The notes under the pieces are model-generated. The model was not told where the DNA came from. It was given only the letters and a program-made list of their open reading frames with translations, and did no database searches. A program made the position numbers and the translations under genes. 64,000 nt of DNA from Tigriopus japonicus (Eukaryota; Arthropoda; Copepoda; Harpacticoida; Harpacticidae), in NCBI GenBank assembly GCA_010645155.1, contig JAAGOF010000288.1, positions 226,386-290,385 on the forward strand, read 5' to 3'. This document shows positions 43,619 through 55,200 of this stretch, piece by piece; position 1 is the stretch's first letter; every line of letters starts with the position of its first letter.

Positions 43619-46600
43619 TTAAAAGCCAACATTGTCGCCGAATTCAAAACTTGTTATTTTATAGTCCTCTTGTCCGTCTTCTAGTTGAGCATCCCAACCG
43701 AACTTTTTGAGGTCATCCGGGAACTCTTGGAGCTGAATGGCGCAATAATCGAGGGTAGGGTAGTCTTTTTCGTTAAAACTCCGTCGATTGTGGACTCCAG
43801 CCTCACGCCAATTACTCGTTAAGGCCATCTTTTTGGGGAAATTGATGTACATGGTGTAAAGGCCGTGTTTTTCCGAGTAATAAATATGCCATTGTTCCTA
43901 CAGGAATAGAGAAAGCGATGTCATATTACAAGTAGAAAATAATATCAACGCTATTTTGTAGGATGCTCGTTTTAGATGCTTACTCTTTGTTGGGGTAAAG
44001 TGCCTTTTTGGTGATTTTTTCTTCAGTTTTTAATATTAACTATTAGGTTTCAGATCAGAAAAATCAAGTTTGCAGATTCAAGGTTTTTCATTTTTATTCT
44101 GATATAAGTTTGAAAGACATTTATTTGTGACATGGGAAGTCCAAGGAAGTCCGCATGACATCGAAATAATAGTCAAGACCCTAAAAATATCGGATTACTC
44201 ACTTTAACAACCATGCTCAAGAACCACTGAATTTCTCTGGACTGGAAGGCTAACGAGAGGAATTATGATTTCAGTTAGGAACAATGAGGCATGCAGGGGG
44301 AGGTTCAAGTGATCTCTTCAAAAATCGTATCGCGGGCGGATGAAAAAAGAGAAAAGGCTTGTTCGTCAATGTAAGATTTTGGTCAGTGCAAGGGTTTTCG
44401 CGTTTTACAGACCGCCCTTATGACTTAGATGCTACAAAAAATGTCGAATTGCTAGTTTGGACATTTTGACTCTCGGTTTTGTAAGAATTTGCAAAATCAT
44501 TCAATTGATTTAAAAAATGGCAAGCACTTAAAAAAGACCTTTGATATTGAAGAGAAACACGTACAAAAAACGGCATTTTGTTTGATACCATGATGGTTTT
44601 GGAGCTTTACAATACAAATCAGTGCTTATAACATCACTTACACTTGTACTTACCCAAGAAAGTGGCCTTTTGTTGAGAATTTTCTCGTGCAAGAACGAGC
44701 AAATAAAGTGTGCATTTTTTTCCAAAATCCTAACCAAAGGTGTTCAAACTTGCAATTCGACATTTTTCATGGCATCTAATTCGCAAGGGCGGTCTGTAAA
44801 TTGCGAAAACCCTTAAACTGCCCAAATTCTCACGAGCCACCCACTGTTGCCAAACGAGCCTTTTCTCTTCTTTCATCCGCCCGCGATAAGATTTTTGAAG
44901 AGATCACTCAAACCTCCCCCTGCATTTCTCATTCAATTACGTTCTTCTGCCTATGATGACAAGAATACGTATTTCAATTTTCACCTCAATCGAACGTTGC
45001 ATTCAAAAGTTGTGCTCTGTCAAAGTTCAGTGCAAATCCTACCGAAAATCAATGAACTAGCCTGTTTGTGGTAATTGATTTACCACAAAAGGGCAAGGTT
45101 ATTCATTATATGCTCTATCCAATTCATAAGTTTGCGAAGGCATAACTTTTCACTCCGGCATTTGATTGCGCTGAAATTTGAAGCACGTAGTGTATTTCAT
45201 TGAATACAAGCCAGGTCTTGTTTGCAGAAGAACGCGAATGAGAAATGCCGTGAGAGGTTTGAGTGATCTCTTCAAAAATCTTATTGCAGGCGGATGAAAG
45301 AAGAGAAAAGGCTTGTTAGTCAACGTAAGATTTTGGTCAGTGCAAGGGTTTTCGCATTTTACTGACCGCCCTTATGACTTAGATGCTATTAAAAATGCCG
45401 AATGGCAAGTTTGGACATTTTAACTCTCTGCTTTGTAAGAATATGCAAAATTATTCTTTTGAATAAAAAATAGCAAGCACTTAAAAAAGACCTTTGACAT
45501 TGAAGAGAAACAGGTACAAAACACGGCATTTTGTTTGGTACCTTGATGGTTTTGGAGCTTTACAATACAAATCAGTGCTTATAACATCACTTACACTTGT
45601 ACTTACCCAAAAAGTGGCCTTTTGTTGAGAATTTTCTCGTGCAAGAAGGAGCAAATAAAGTGTGCATTTTTTTCCAAAATCCTAACCAAAGGTGTTCAAA
45701 CTTGCAATTCGACTTTTTCATATCATCTAAGTCATAAGGGCGGTCTGCAAAATGCGAAAACCTTTAAACTGCCAAAATTCTCATGAGCCACCCACTGTTG
45801 CCAAACAAGCCTTTTCTCTTCTTTCATCCGCCCGCGATAAGATTTTTGAAGAGATCACTCAACCCACCTCCTGCATGCCTCATTGAATCAATTCTTTTGG
45901 AAATCATAATTCTCACCGTTAGCCCTCCACTCCAGAAATTTAGTGCATCTTGCCTCAATTTTGGGAATCTTTTGGCAAAGGTAGCGTGCATTGTAATAAA
46001 GGGTACAGTAATAATGTGCGCTAACTAGTTAATTTTATGTGCCAACAACCAATAGCTCGCCGATTTCATTTGATGCATAAATTTACAAATAGCAACCATC
46101 ATACAACAGTCTTGGGCAAACTAAAGTGCCTAAAAAGTAGATGAAGGGACTTCAAATGGAACTACAAATGATTTCAGCTAAATCTTGGCATTGATCGTAT
46201 TCCAAATTCTTCAATTTAGTGCTCTTCATGCAATCGTAAAGGGAATTTATGTTTTGTTTCAGCCAAAAACTATTGCTGGTCTGTTGTCAATCTCCAATTA
46301 ACAGTTGAGACTTAACAAAATTGTCCAAAACTGATAAATAACCATTGCTATCTGCGAATCCATGCATGTAATGGGTGTAATGGAGCCATAGATGGCGCAC
46401 TCTTTGACTGATCTCTTTTTATTACAGTGCACTAGGGTTAAATCAAATGAATTCTTTATGAATGAACAATATGTTTTGTGTTGGCTTACCCATGTCATGT
46501 GTCTCTTTCCCATGCTCGTATGCATATGCAGCCAATCTGACGTGAGCAATCCAGGAACATAGGGATCAAATTTCTCATTGTCCACTGAGTGGAACCAATC

Positions 46601-48027
46601 CAAGAACTCTCTCCATCGCTTTGGATGGGGTGCAAAGGCCCATGTGCCCACCAATTTATAGAGAAACGGTTCATAATTATTGATGATCTCTCGATTCACT
46701 TGCTCCGGCTTCTGGAACACCATGTACTGACGCTAAAATAGAAATGATGCTAAATAAACATCAAAGGAGTTGTACTGCGGTATATTTTTACAAATTGGGG
46801 TTTTCCATGTCTCTAAGAACAATACAGGAAAGAAAATGATTGATATACTTTTCTTTCTTACTTGAAGAGCAATTCCAGCAATATCTTCGCGATCTTGATA
46901 TTTAGCCCAGGCTTTCTTGAGCCAAATGAACCAATACGGGGACATTTCGAGGTCGTCTTCAATAATGATGCAGAATTCATCGTCAGGTTTGGGATACCAA
47001 GCATCAAACCAAGCGGTTCTTAGACCATGATTCTCCTTGAACACCCTTGGAGTCACTTTTCCCCCACGTGGAACTGTGTGATTATTGGCTATTCTAGAAA
47101 TCAAGTTTAAACACATACTTTTAATTTACTTGACTCGTTTCACTCTGATCTCAGAAGATTTATCCATAGGCGGTCTACCTACTTCCCCTTTCTTTTAGAA
47201 ATAAATGTTACTTGGAATCCTAAATGTTTGATAATATGTTATTTGAGCGACGATGAAAATGAGTTACTTTTACACTGTAGAATGTCAGAACTCGAAGTGC
47301 CATAAAGTCTTCGTGGATAAATGGCAAACAATGCAAAGTGAAAGAAATAGATAAAATCAAATTCCCAAATTGCTCCTAACTTTATTAGTCACTTACTAAT
47401 GCTTCTTCACATTTCAATTTTCTTTTAGATCTTCCTGCATTTCACTTAAGATGTAAAGATATCTTGACCATTGAGTGTAAGATAAAAACATATTTTGGCC
47501 TCCTTAATTTGTCGGTGAATATTAAGCGTTGTTTCGGGTGAATCAAAAAATAATGTCCCTCAAATACAACAAGATATTTAAAGTAGTGTTGTGTCGTAAA
47601 AACTAGCTTACACTTAATGCAACTTTTTCTACCAAAATCTCAATGCAAACAGAAGTCTACCTCAATAATGTCTTCATCCAATACTCCAAAAACTTCATTC
47701 CAATACTCCAAAAACTTCATTCATTTATCAATTTCAGAAGGGCGTCCCTCAAGGTACCTACTTAACGCAATCCTCATAATGTTCTCCTATGGACTTGTCC
47801 ACATGGATCTCCATGTCAAAGAAGTCGTTGTCATCGTCAAATTCCGTATTATCCAAGGATCGTAGGAGTCTAACCAAAGAATGGTGTCGGTTCATGGTCA
47901 AAACTATCACGGTTAACTTGAAATCCCTCTTATCAGTTTGTGTCTTCACCTCCTCACCCTGTACCCAAAAGGGTAACACCATCACTAACACACTCAAAAT
48001 CATTTTGAATGCACAGTTATTCTTCAT
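43619..48027 (-). CDS. Secretory-pathway GT-A-type glycosyltransferase
   Basis: Exons 48027-47762, 47093-46862, 46732-46490 and 43897-43619 join in frame (phases 2, 0, 0) to 339 residues. Residues about 9-24 form a signal peptide or short anchor (MILSVLVMVLPFWVQG). KLTVIVLTMNRHHSLVRLLRSL (38-59 region) is the classic first strand of a nucleotide-sugar-binding GT-A fold. IIIEDDLEMSPYWF contains the E-D-D metal/nucleotide motif (134-136). Later conserved-looking blocks are LVGTWAFAPHPKRW, GLYTMYINFP and LTSNWREAGVH. The protein is probably lumenal in ER or Golgi. Sugar donor and acceptor cannot be told from sequence. The start at 48027 is the first ATG and yields the signal peptide. The 2.6-kb last intron contains nested MITEs, and a 39-nt candidate cassette exon (44241-44203) could add 13 residues without breaking frame. 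Joining exon 3 directly to the last exon gives the more natural protein. Confidence 0.85.
44203..44241 (-). other. Candidate MITE-derived cassette exon
   Basis: On the minus strand 'ccttccag|tcc...aaa|gtgagt' defines a 39-nt phase-0 exon with no stop, coding for SREIQWFLSMVVK. Its acceptor and first 24 nt (44218-44241) lie in the terminal inverted repeat of the MITE at 44218-45952. Splicing from the upstream and to the downstream glycosyltransferase exons stays in frame. The constitutive protein does not need it. Confidence 0.3.
44283..44933. mobile_element. Inner MITE copy A (650-bp family)
   Basis: 651 bp with inverted ends 'aatgag..atgcaggggg' and about 130-bp arms containing 'gtgatctcttcaaaaatc' and 'gagaaaaggcttgtt'. 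It is inserted in the left arm of the outer element. Copy B at 45237-45884 is a close relative in the same orientation. No coding capacity. Confidence 0.85.
45237..45884. mobile_element. Inner MITE copy B (650-bp family)
   Basis: 648 bp, same family as 44283-44933 and very similar along its length. It is inserted in the right arm of the outer element at nearly the mirror position of copy A. Confidence 0.85.
46100..46434. repeat. 'GTGCACTG' family MITE copy, right end intact
   Basis: The right end 'ctttttattacagtgcacta' matches the terminal repeat of 10404-11045, and inner blocks match 13255-13400 and 58.4 kb. The left end is not clear, so the left boundary is approximate. It ends 56 bp from exon 3 of the glycosyltransferase gene, on the intron side. 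Confidence 0.6.
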
Positions 48028-49295
48028 TATCACGCAAAGTTCATTGGAACTTTGGCAAAGATTCTTGTATCACAATTTTATTGCATGTGCATTGTTGACC
48101 AATCAGAGCGTTCGCTAAAAAGAAGCTTAGCCAATCAGAGAGCCACACCAACACAACCATCAAAACAAAAAGAGGAACCAACCCTGCAAACCAGGTCTTT
48201 GGAGTTACAAAGCAGAAATTGACGAGATGGAATTGAGCCGGTGCAATAATATTTATTTGCTATTAAGTTCGAACATAGACAGCCGAGTTGAAGATTCATA
48301 TTATATTAATACGGTTTTCGATGGAGTTCGAAGGATGTCGACGCTCAAGGTTTACCTGGAATATAGAGAAAATTTGATAATTTTAGTTATTGGCTAGTTT
48401 TGTGCAAGCTAAATTTTTGAAACGATCTTGTAAAAAGGGAATATTAATAATACATAGAGATATTTCACGTTCAGAATAAAGGCATATGTCTCCACAAGTA
48501 TGGGTAACTGTTAGTTAACCTTTTTTCATGTATTGATAGTAAATACTTAATCATTTGTGTGTGCCTGCTCTTTTCTTATTTATTGCTTTTTTCTATGTCT
48601 TGTGAAATCGTCGGTAACTTTATTTTGCAAAATATGCTTTCAGAGTTTTTTGCATTTTTCATAACCTTTCAACACTTTGATGAACTATGCTGGTTATTTG
48701 TAAAATTTTAAGCATCTCTTTGTGCTTTCGTTTTTTCATAACGAACTTCTTACTTTCAAAGAATACTTGACTATGTTGTAGAGCGAGAGTAAAAAGGTGA
48801 TATCTTAAACCTTTTCTTGTTTTGGCAATTTGGGGGTTTAAGCTTTTTACGAACCTTTCGTAGAGACCTAACTTGTTTTTTTTTTTCGTTTTCAAAAGAT
48901 TTAGATTTAAAAACCTTGTTGCATGTATCTAAACCAATTTTTTTTAAATATTGATCTGATCACACTAAGTCGCCAAAAAAAAGTCCATGAGAAACAAGTT
49001 CTATAATTATTTTATTTATTAGCTTTATTAGTTTATTCTAAACTATAATAGTACTATAAATAGTACTATTATAGTACTAGTACTAAAGTATATAGCTATA
49101 TTGGAGTCTAGAGTCTATAGGTCTATCGGAGCAAAGAAGAAAACTTACAAAAAGAAAAAAAAGGTATTTTTTTGATGTTTCAAACTTCAGGCGAACTTGT
49201 TTTAGAGATATCTTTTTTTATAAACTTTTGATTTGATCTTTACCAATCAGCTGCAGAATATGTTAATGTGACGCTCCTTAAATTTCAGAAAAATG
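48028..49295. other. Intergenic gap, glycosyltransferase / large nuclear gene
   Basis: No supported exon. It contains the upstream region of the glycosyltransferase, which reads leftwards, and the 3' flank of the large gene, which also reads leftwards. Several minus-strand AATAAA hexamers cluster at about 49.0 kb (for example in 'ttttatttattagctttatt'), about 270-300 nt past the stop at 49296, and may be its poly(A) signals. Confidence 0.45.
49043..49074. repeat. Perfect 15-bp AT-rich hairpin
   Basis: 'ctataatagtactat', a two-base loop and its exact reverse complement, followed by more 'agtact' words to about 49090. It lies in the 3' flank of the large gene, near its likely poly(A) region. 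Confidence 0.8.
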
Positions 49296-52200
49296 CTAAA
49301 AAGAAACCAGTTTACCCGCAGATATTTGGTTCAAATCGTGCTCAGGCGGTGCCATTTCCTGTGAATTTCCTTTGGAGCCCTTTTCCAAACGGTCATTATC
49401 ACCATCTTTGGCTCCAGTTTTTGCCTCACAACCTTTGCCACTCTCCAAGGTCTCCAATGTAATGGGCAAATCTGAGATCTCGGCTGAGCTCAAGAAGGCT
49501 GGATTGTGTGTGTGTGAGGAAGAGGTTGTGGGCGTGAGAACTGGGACAGGTTGTTGGGAGGTCATAGGAACCGTCAAATTGTCAGTGGTGAATGTGAACT
49601 GAATGTTGTTAGCCACATCGTCGGCGGACACACCCGTGTTGGGGGCATGGTGATGAGTTGGCATGCCTTGAGGAACGCCATTTACAGTGTTTCCATCTCC
49701 GGGTTGTTCAACCTTTCATGAGATAATGAGACATTTATTGGTGTATTGATTTTGTTAATCCGTGTCTTAAAAAGCAACCAACAGATGGCGTTGAAAAAGA
49801 AACATTTTTGACTTTCAAGTTTGTCAGTGTTGCTCCTAAGTTAGATTGTCAATCTTTGATTTTGCCAAAAAAGGTAAAATAAGTTTTGGTGACTATTTGA
49901 TGTTTTCTTGGAATTTCTTTAACAGAAAAGGGTTACATTTTACATGAACAATTGGCAGTTTTTTTTTTTCAAAACGTGGATTCAAAAAATTGATATGATT
50001 ATGCTCACTCAAAACTATCAAAACAGGGGACTTTCCAAATAACCCCACAAATCATACTTTTCATACTTGCCTCCATATAGAAAAAAAATCAGCAGCTTTC
50101 CCGCTTCAGGTTAACTGCTTCAATATGTATCCATTGAGCAAAAACATGCAAAAAGCCACTCTGCAATGTTGAGATAGAAATTGCCACTCATTGGAGCAAA
50201 AGAGCAACAGCTGTGGGTCAAAATTAAATCTTGAATCTTGCAAAAGCCAGGTTTGTCGTTAAATTTGTTGAACAACCGGCATTTGATTTGTCATCTCTGT
50301 TGGCGGGAAATGGTAATCATAAATGCAATTTACAATTCCTTTCTCTTAATACGAGAGCTTGGAGTTTGAACGTTAGATGGCATCACATTTGCAGCAGTTT
50401 CGAAATTCGTGGTGATTACTTGAAAACAAGAATCTGGTCATTTTGTTATGCATGAAATTGAAACAGGATTCTGGATAACAGATAACATCAAGAACAAGGA
50501 GAGGAATGATGTCCTGGTGATCAGTTAATGGATGAGCGTAATAGTGATGTGTTTCGAACCAGGAGTGCTGCCAGTTTTGACTTGGAAGTTTATCGCTGTT
50601 AAGAATTAAGGTTGAATTGAACTATTTGAAAAGACCTAAACAGGCACCAATTTGGCAACACTCGAACTAGTTCGATTTCGAGTTCCATCAATAGTTATAA
50701 AAAATGGATTTCTCGTGGCAGATAAGGTCTTATTGCCTGTTGAAAAGTTTAGTTGTGGTCAGATTTTCGACCCTAAAAATCAAAATGGCAAACCTCTGCC
50801 AAAAATTCAACTTGAAACACATCAGTACAGCGTAGTCGAACAAATTCAGCTGTGGATTCGGGGGCCAAACTGGCTAGGGATAGATCAGAACTACGCTTGG
50901 GCTATTCACGATAGATTTAGTTGCTTGTGAGGGAAAAGTTCGTTAGTCATAAGTAGAGCCCGGGAAAAAATGTTGGAAAAACATCCAAAAATTGTCATTA
51001 AAATGTCAAGAAAAAGGGCAAAAAATGTTGAAATCTAGGGCAAAAAGGGCAAAAAATGTTGAAATTTAGAGCAAAAAGAGCAAAAAAATGTTAAAAATTA
51101 GGGCAAAAAGTCAACGAAATGTGTGAGAAATGGGACTAGATGCGTGGAGAACTTGAGAAGACTACTTAAGACAATGTGACCAGACATCTGAAGGAAATAA
51201 TGCCGTCAAAACTCTAGCTTTAAAAAAACGGGAGGTTGCGCTTCACATAGCGGGGTGTTTTTATAAGCTAGACGTCAAAACAGTTTATGGTATAAGTCAG
51301 ATAGCACATTCATCTGACCCTTTGAAAGGCAATAGATATTGAAGTCTGAGTAAATAATGGCAACAGTGCCAACTTAAAACATACTTTACTCTACACATAG
51401 CTATTTAGCCCACGTAAAATAATCACGGAAACAAGGGTCACAAAGTTTCTGACGTGAACTTTTTCACAATAACAAAAAGAAACTTTAAAGGCACTTTTTC
51501 CCCTCTCCAAAGATTTTAATTGATTGGCATCGTAAAATGTGAAGTTGAACAATGACAATTTTAGCGGGAAATTTTGCGGGAAAAAATGTACAAAAAATGT
51601 TAAGAAAATGTTGAAATTTTCCAAAAAAATGTCAAATAAAATTAAAATGTTATATTCACGTAAAATTGGCAAAAAATGTAAAAAAAATATTTTTTAAGTA
51701 AAAAAAAATTTTCCCTAGCCCTAGTCATAAGTCATAACGATAACGATAGATGGTCGCTACGAAGAATGTGAATTGGGCTCTAGAATATGTATCAAGTTTT
51801 TGGGAGAGTTTGTCTCGACTGTGACGCATCTCTAACCATTTTGACCTCAGACTCCCTAGCTGAATTCGTCCGATTATGCTCATCCATTAAACAAAAGAGT
51901 TTCTTACCAGACCAATGGAAGGATTGAAACTCAAAAATCGAACAAAAGCTACATTTTCATTAGTTTATTTAAAAAAACAAAACAGTTTCTACATGGGCTT
52001 GTGAGTACAACTTATTCAAGGATTGCTGACCTGGATATTGAGTTGTCCACATTGCTCATCCGTGAGATCAGTGAGGATCATTTGACCGCCAGGCAAGACC
52101 AGAAGTACTTTATTGGATGTTCCTGGAACACCTTAGGAAAAAATAACGGTAAGCGGTCAAAATAACATTCAGGAAGCCCAAAAAAGCTTGCAAATTTCGT

Positions 52201-55200
52201 TTTTATCAACCAAACATGGTTTCTCTCATGTGAGTTAGCATGTTTGGTGTGGAGAGTTCTCAAATCGATTTCTACCAAATTAGACCTTGAAGTCAAAAGT
52301 TATGCTCTCTCTCTTATAGTTTAATGCGAAATTTTACCGAGAATTTATAAGCCAGCCCTCTACTGGCATTTTTACCGCAAAAGGGCGAGCTCATTCAATA
52401 TAAACTCTCTGTAGTCCATAGTTCTTTAATGGCATAACTTTCACTCTGGCATTTCATTGAGTTTTAAATTGAAATACTCTATCTACCCTGAGCACTGGAC
52501 CTTGAACTTGTCATTTACCTTTTTAGTACTCAGATATGTCAAAAGATGGCGTTAGGCTAATTAAATGGACATATCTGACATATTTGGGTGATGCTACAAG
52601 TGCTATGTTGAGATTTAAATTTGAAGGAAATACTGACTAAAAGTCTCTAATACTGACCAAGGATCACCCTCAGCGTCATCTACCATCATATATCTCAAAG
52701 TAATTAGCTTCACGCCATCTATTGACCACTGTGAGAACTTAAAATGTAAACAATTGGTTTAAGGTCCATTAAAGAAAAATGCTCATGACTTGTTCCTACA
52801 GGAAACTGAATTTGGAATTACTAGCCGTGTCCTCCACATTTAAGTCGTTCTTGAAAGAAGCTATGAAGGAATTCAATCAACGCTTGAAATCCGCCAATAG
52901 ATGGAGCATAAATAGGATGACCAAGAAAAAATTGTGGGAGCTCAGAGAGGGTGCTTATCTCCCTCTATTGGCAAATTCTAACCTTTGATTGAATTTCTCC
53001 AGTGTTACTTGGTGTTCCTTAAAGGTTCATAAAACTGTTACTTCAACAAAAAACCGCATTATCCCAAACCAGGTTCCTGTTTACCTTGCACATTAGTGGC
53101 ATATTGCACCGGATTGTTGGTCTGATCAGTGCTCAAAGCTCCCGTAGTAGGGTCCATGGAGGACATAATGATCCCTCCATCTTCCGAGATCTGAAACGAC
53201 GGCTGGAGTCCCTGCATCGACGGATCAAACGACATCGTGGATTGCGTGATTTCCGAGGCATTGCCCGTGTATCCCGCGGGAGATGGTTGTTGTCCAGCAT
53301 GTAGCATCAGATTGCCTGCTGTGCCCTGACTATCCAAAGGCAACGGCACCGACACCTGCACCATCTGAGCTTGGCTCAAGACATTACTGAACGGGATACT
53401 AGCACTGGTGCTACACCCAACGGAAGCTACATGGGGAATGGAAGCGAGCAAGAAATTTTGCGACGGTAAATATAATATCGATTAGAAAGTAACACCAGAA
53501 TGGACCTTGTCAAATTGTATCTGATTGAAGTAACGAAAATGATGTATTCGGTAAGTAAATTGCTCTCAATAAAGATAATTATGATACTGCAATCTTAAAT
53601 CTATTTTGCAATTTTGATGATTTTGTAAAGTTCAATCAATCTTCTATTACTACTTCTTGACCTGAAAAAATCTTGTGATATTTTTTTGGCTTTGTTAGAT
53701 AAAACTTACAATTTCTTCAGTTTTTGGCGTTTGAGAACAAAGAGCTTCTTCAAAATGAAAACAAAAAAAAATAACCTCATTTCTATAAAATATCACATTT
53801 TGCCACTTTCACTGTTTAAAAATCCCAATGATGACTACCGAATATCAACAAGTGATCGCGTGGTTGGTGATCCATTCCAACAAGATTGTTTAATTTTCTA
53901 CGATGCTACATAGAGAAAGATAGGGAGGACATAGTAGTCATTTTGCCTGCCCATTTTTTACAGCTGAAACTGGCCCGAGGTTGCAGGAATAAAATGAATT
54001 TATCCAAAGAATAAGGAAAAAAAAGTTGTCCATGCTAGCAGAAGTTCATGGTAAAAACTACAGTACTTAAATATCTTGTGAAAAGTCAATACACAGAGTT
54101 TATTGAGCACATATCAGCTAATTGCTGACGCTGATTTGAAAATGTCTTTAATATCTCTCCTCTATAAAACTCTATGTTTAACCGTCATGGAGTTGGGCAT
54201 CCAACATTCAACAGTCTAAAAATCTATGGTTAGATCAAATCATGGCAGACTTACGATCTGGAAGAGCCAGAGCAGGTCTGAGTTGGGCAAATGTGGGAAG
54301 AGATTGGGTGGTAGTTTGAGGAGGCTCTTTCACTTGAAGTGGATTGCCTTCCTTGTCGACTAAAAGACCGGACATGGGATCCAACGTGTACTCAGCGTCC
54401 TCTTCAGTGGGAGGAACGTCTTTGGCACCTGGAACACTTGTAGTTGTTGCGCACGTGGTGGTCGATGGTTTTGTAGTGGTGGACACCTCCTGGAAATACC
54501 AATTATTGTGCTTACATGGTAAATTTGAGTCAACCATGGACATGAAGTATATTTGCCAAACTCTAACTCCCGTGACAAAATAAACAGTATAATATTGTAA
54601 AATATGTCATACACACATTTCCAAAGCTGGATACATAAGCAATCAACGATTGTTGATAAAATAATGCTTATGCCGCAAAGCGAAATTTATGTCTTGTGTG
54701 TGTATACAAAATATGAATTATGCGCTTTTTGAAAAGAACAACTAAAACATGACCCTTTCCTTAGAAACGAAAAAATTGGTCGATTAATGTGGTTTAGAAT
54801 GGATATTTTATGAATCAAAATAAAAGGAAAAGGAAGGTGCATAAATCATGGCCAAACGAGTACATTTTGCAACATTGGTTCCTTGGATTATTTTTAACGA
54901 TTATTGGATGTCAGAGAGATAAAATGTGATTTAAACGAAAAAAAATATGGTTTCTTTTTATATCAAAATTACTGTTTACCGGTTTGGTCAGAAAAACATT
55001 AGCATTATTTATTTCGCAAAATAACAAGCAAACTCAAATATGCCTCTCTTTTATGAAGAACAGAAGTTTGTGTAATGTTTATAAACCTCCCAATACATAA
55101 AAAGATTAAAGCCCTTATTTGGTCCAGTACCCTTTCCAAATTTTTGGGACACTTGATCTTTTTCCTTACCTGATTCTTGTCCAAGATCCCTTCTTGAAGA

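Larger units (their letters stand above)
44218..45952. mobile_element. 'CAAGAAGCACTG' MITE carrying two inserted MITEs
   Basis: The ends 'caagaaccactgaatttc' and the reverse complement of the right end 'caagatgcactaaatttc' match the family ends at 63321-63776 and 60650-61049. After removing the two inner elements about 436 bp remain, close to the 456 bp of the intact copy at 63321-63776. It lies in the last intron of the glycosyltransferase gene. Confidence 0.85.

Noticed and set aside
44847..45074. Plus-strand frames repeated near 44.85 and 45.78 kb with shared peptide words
   Set aside because: The shared peptide is only the translation of the two inner MITE copies.
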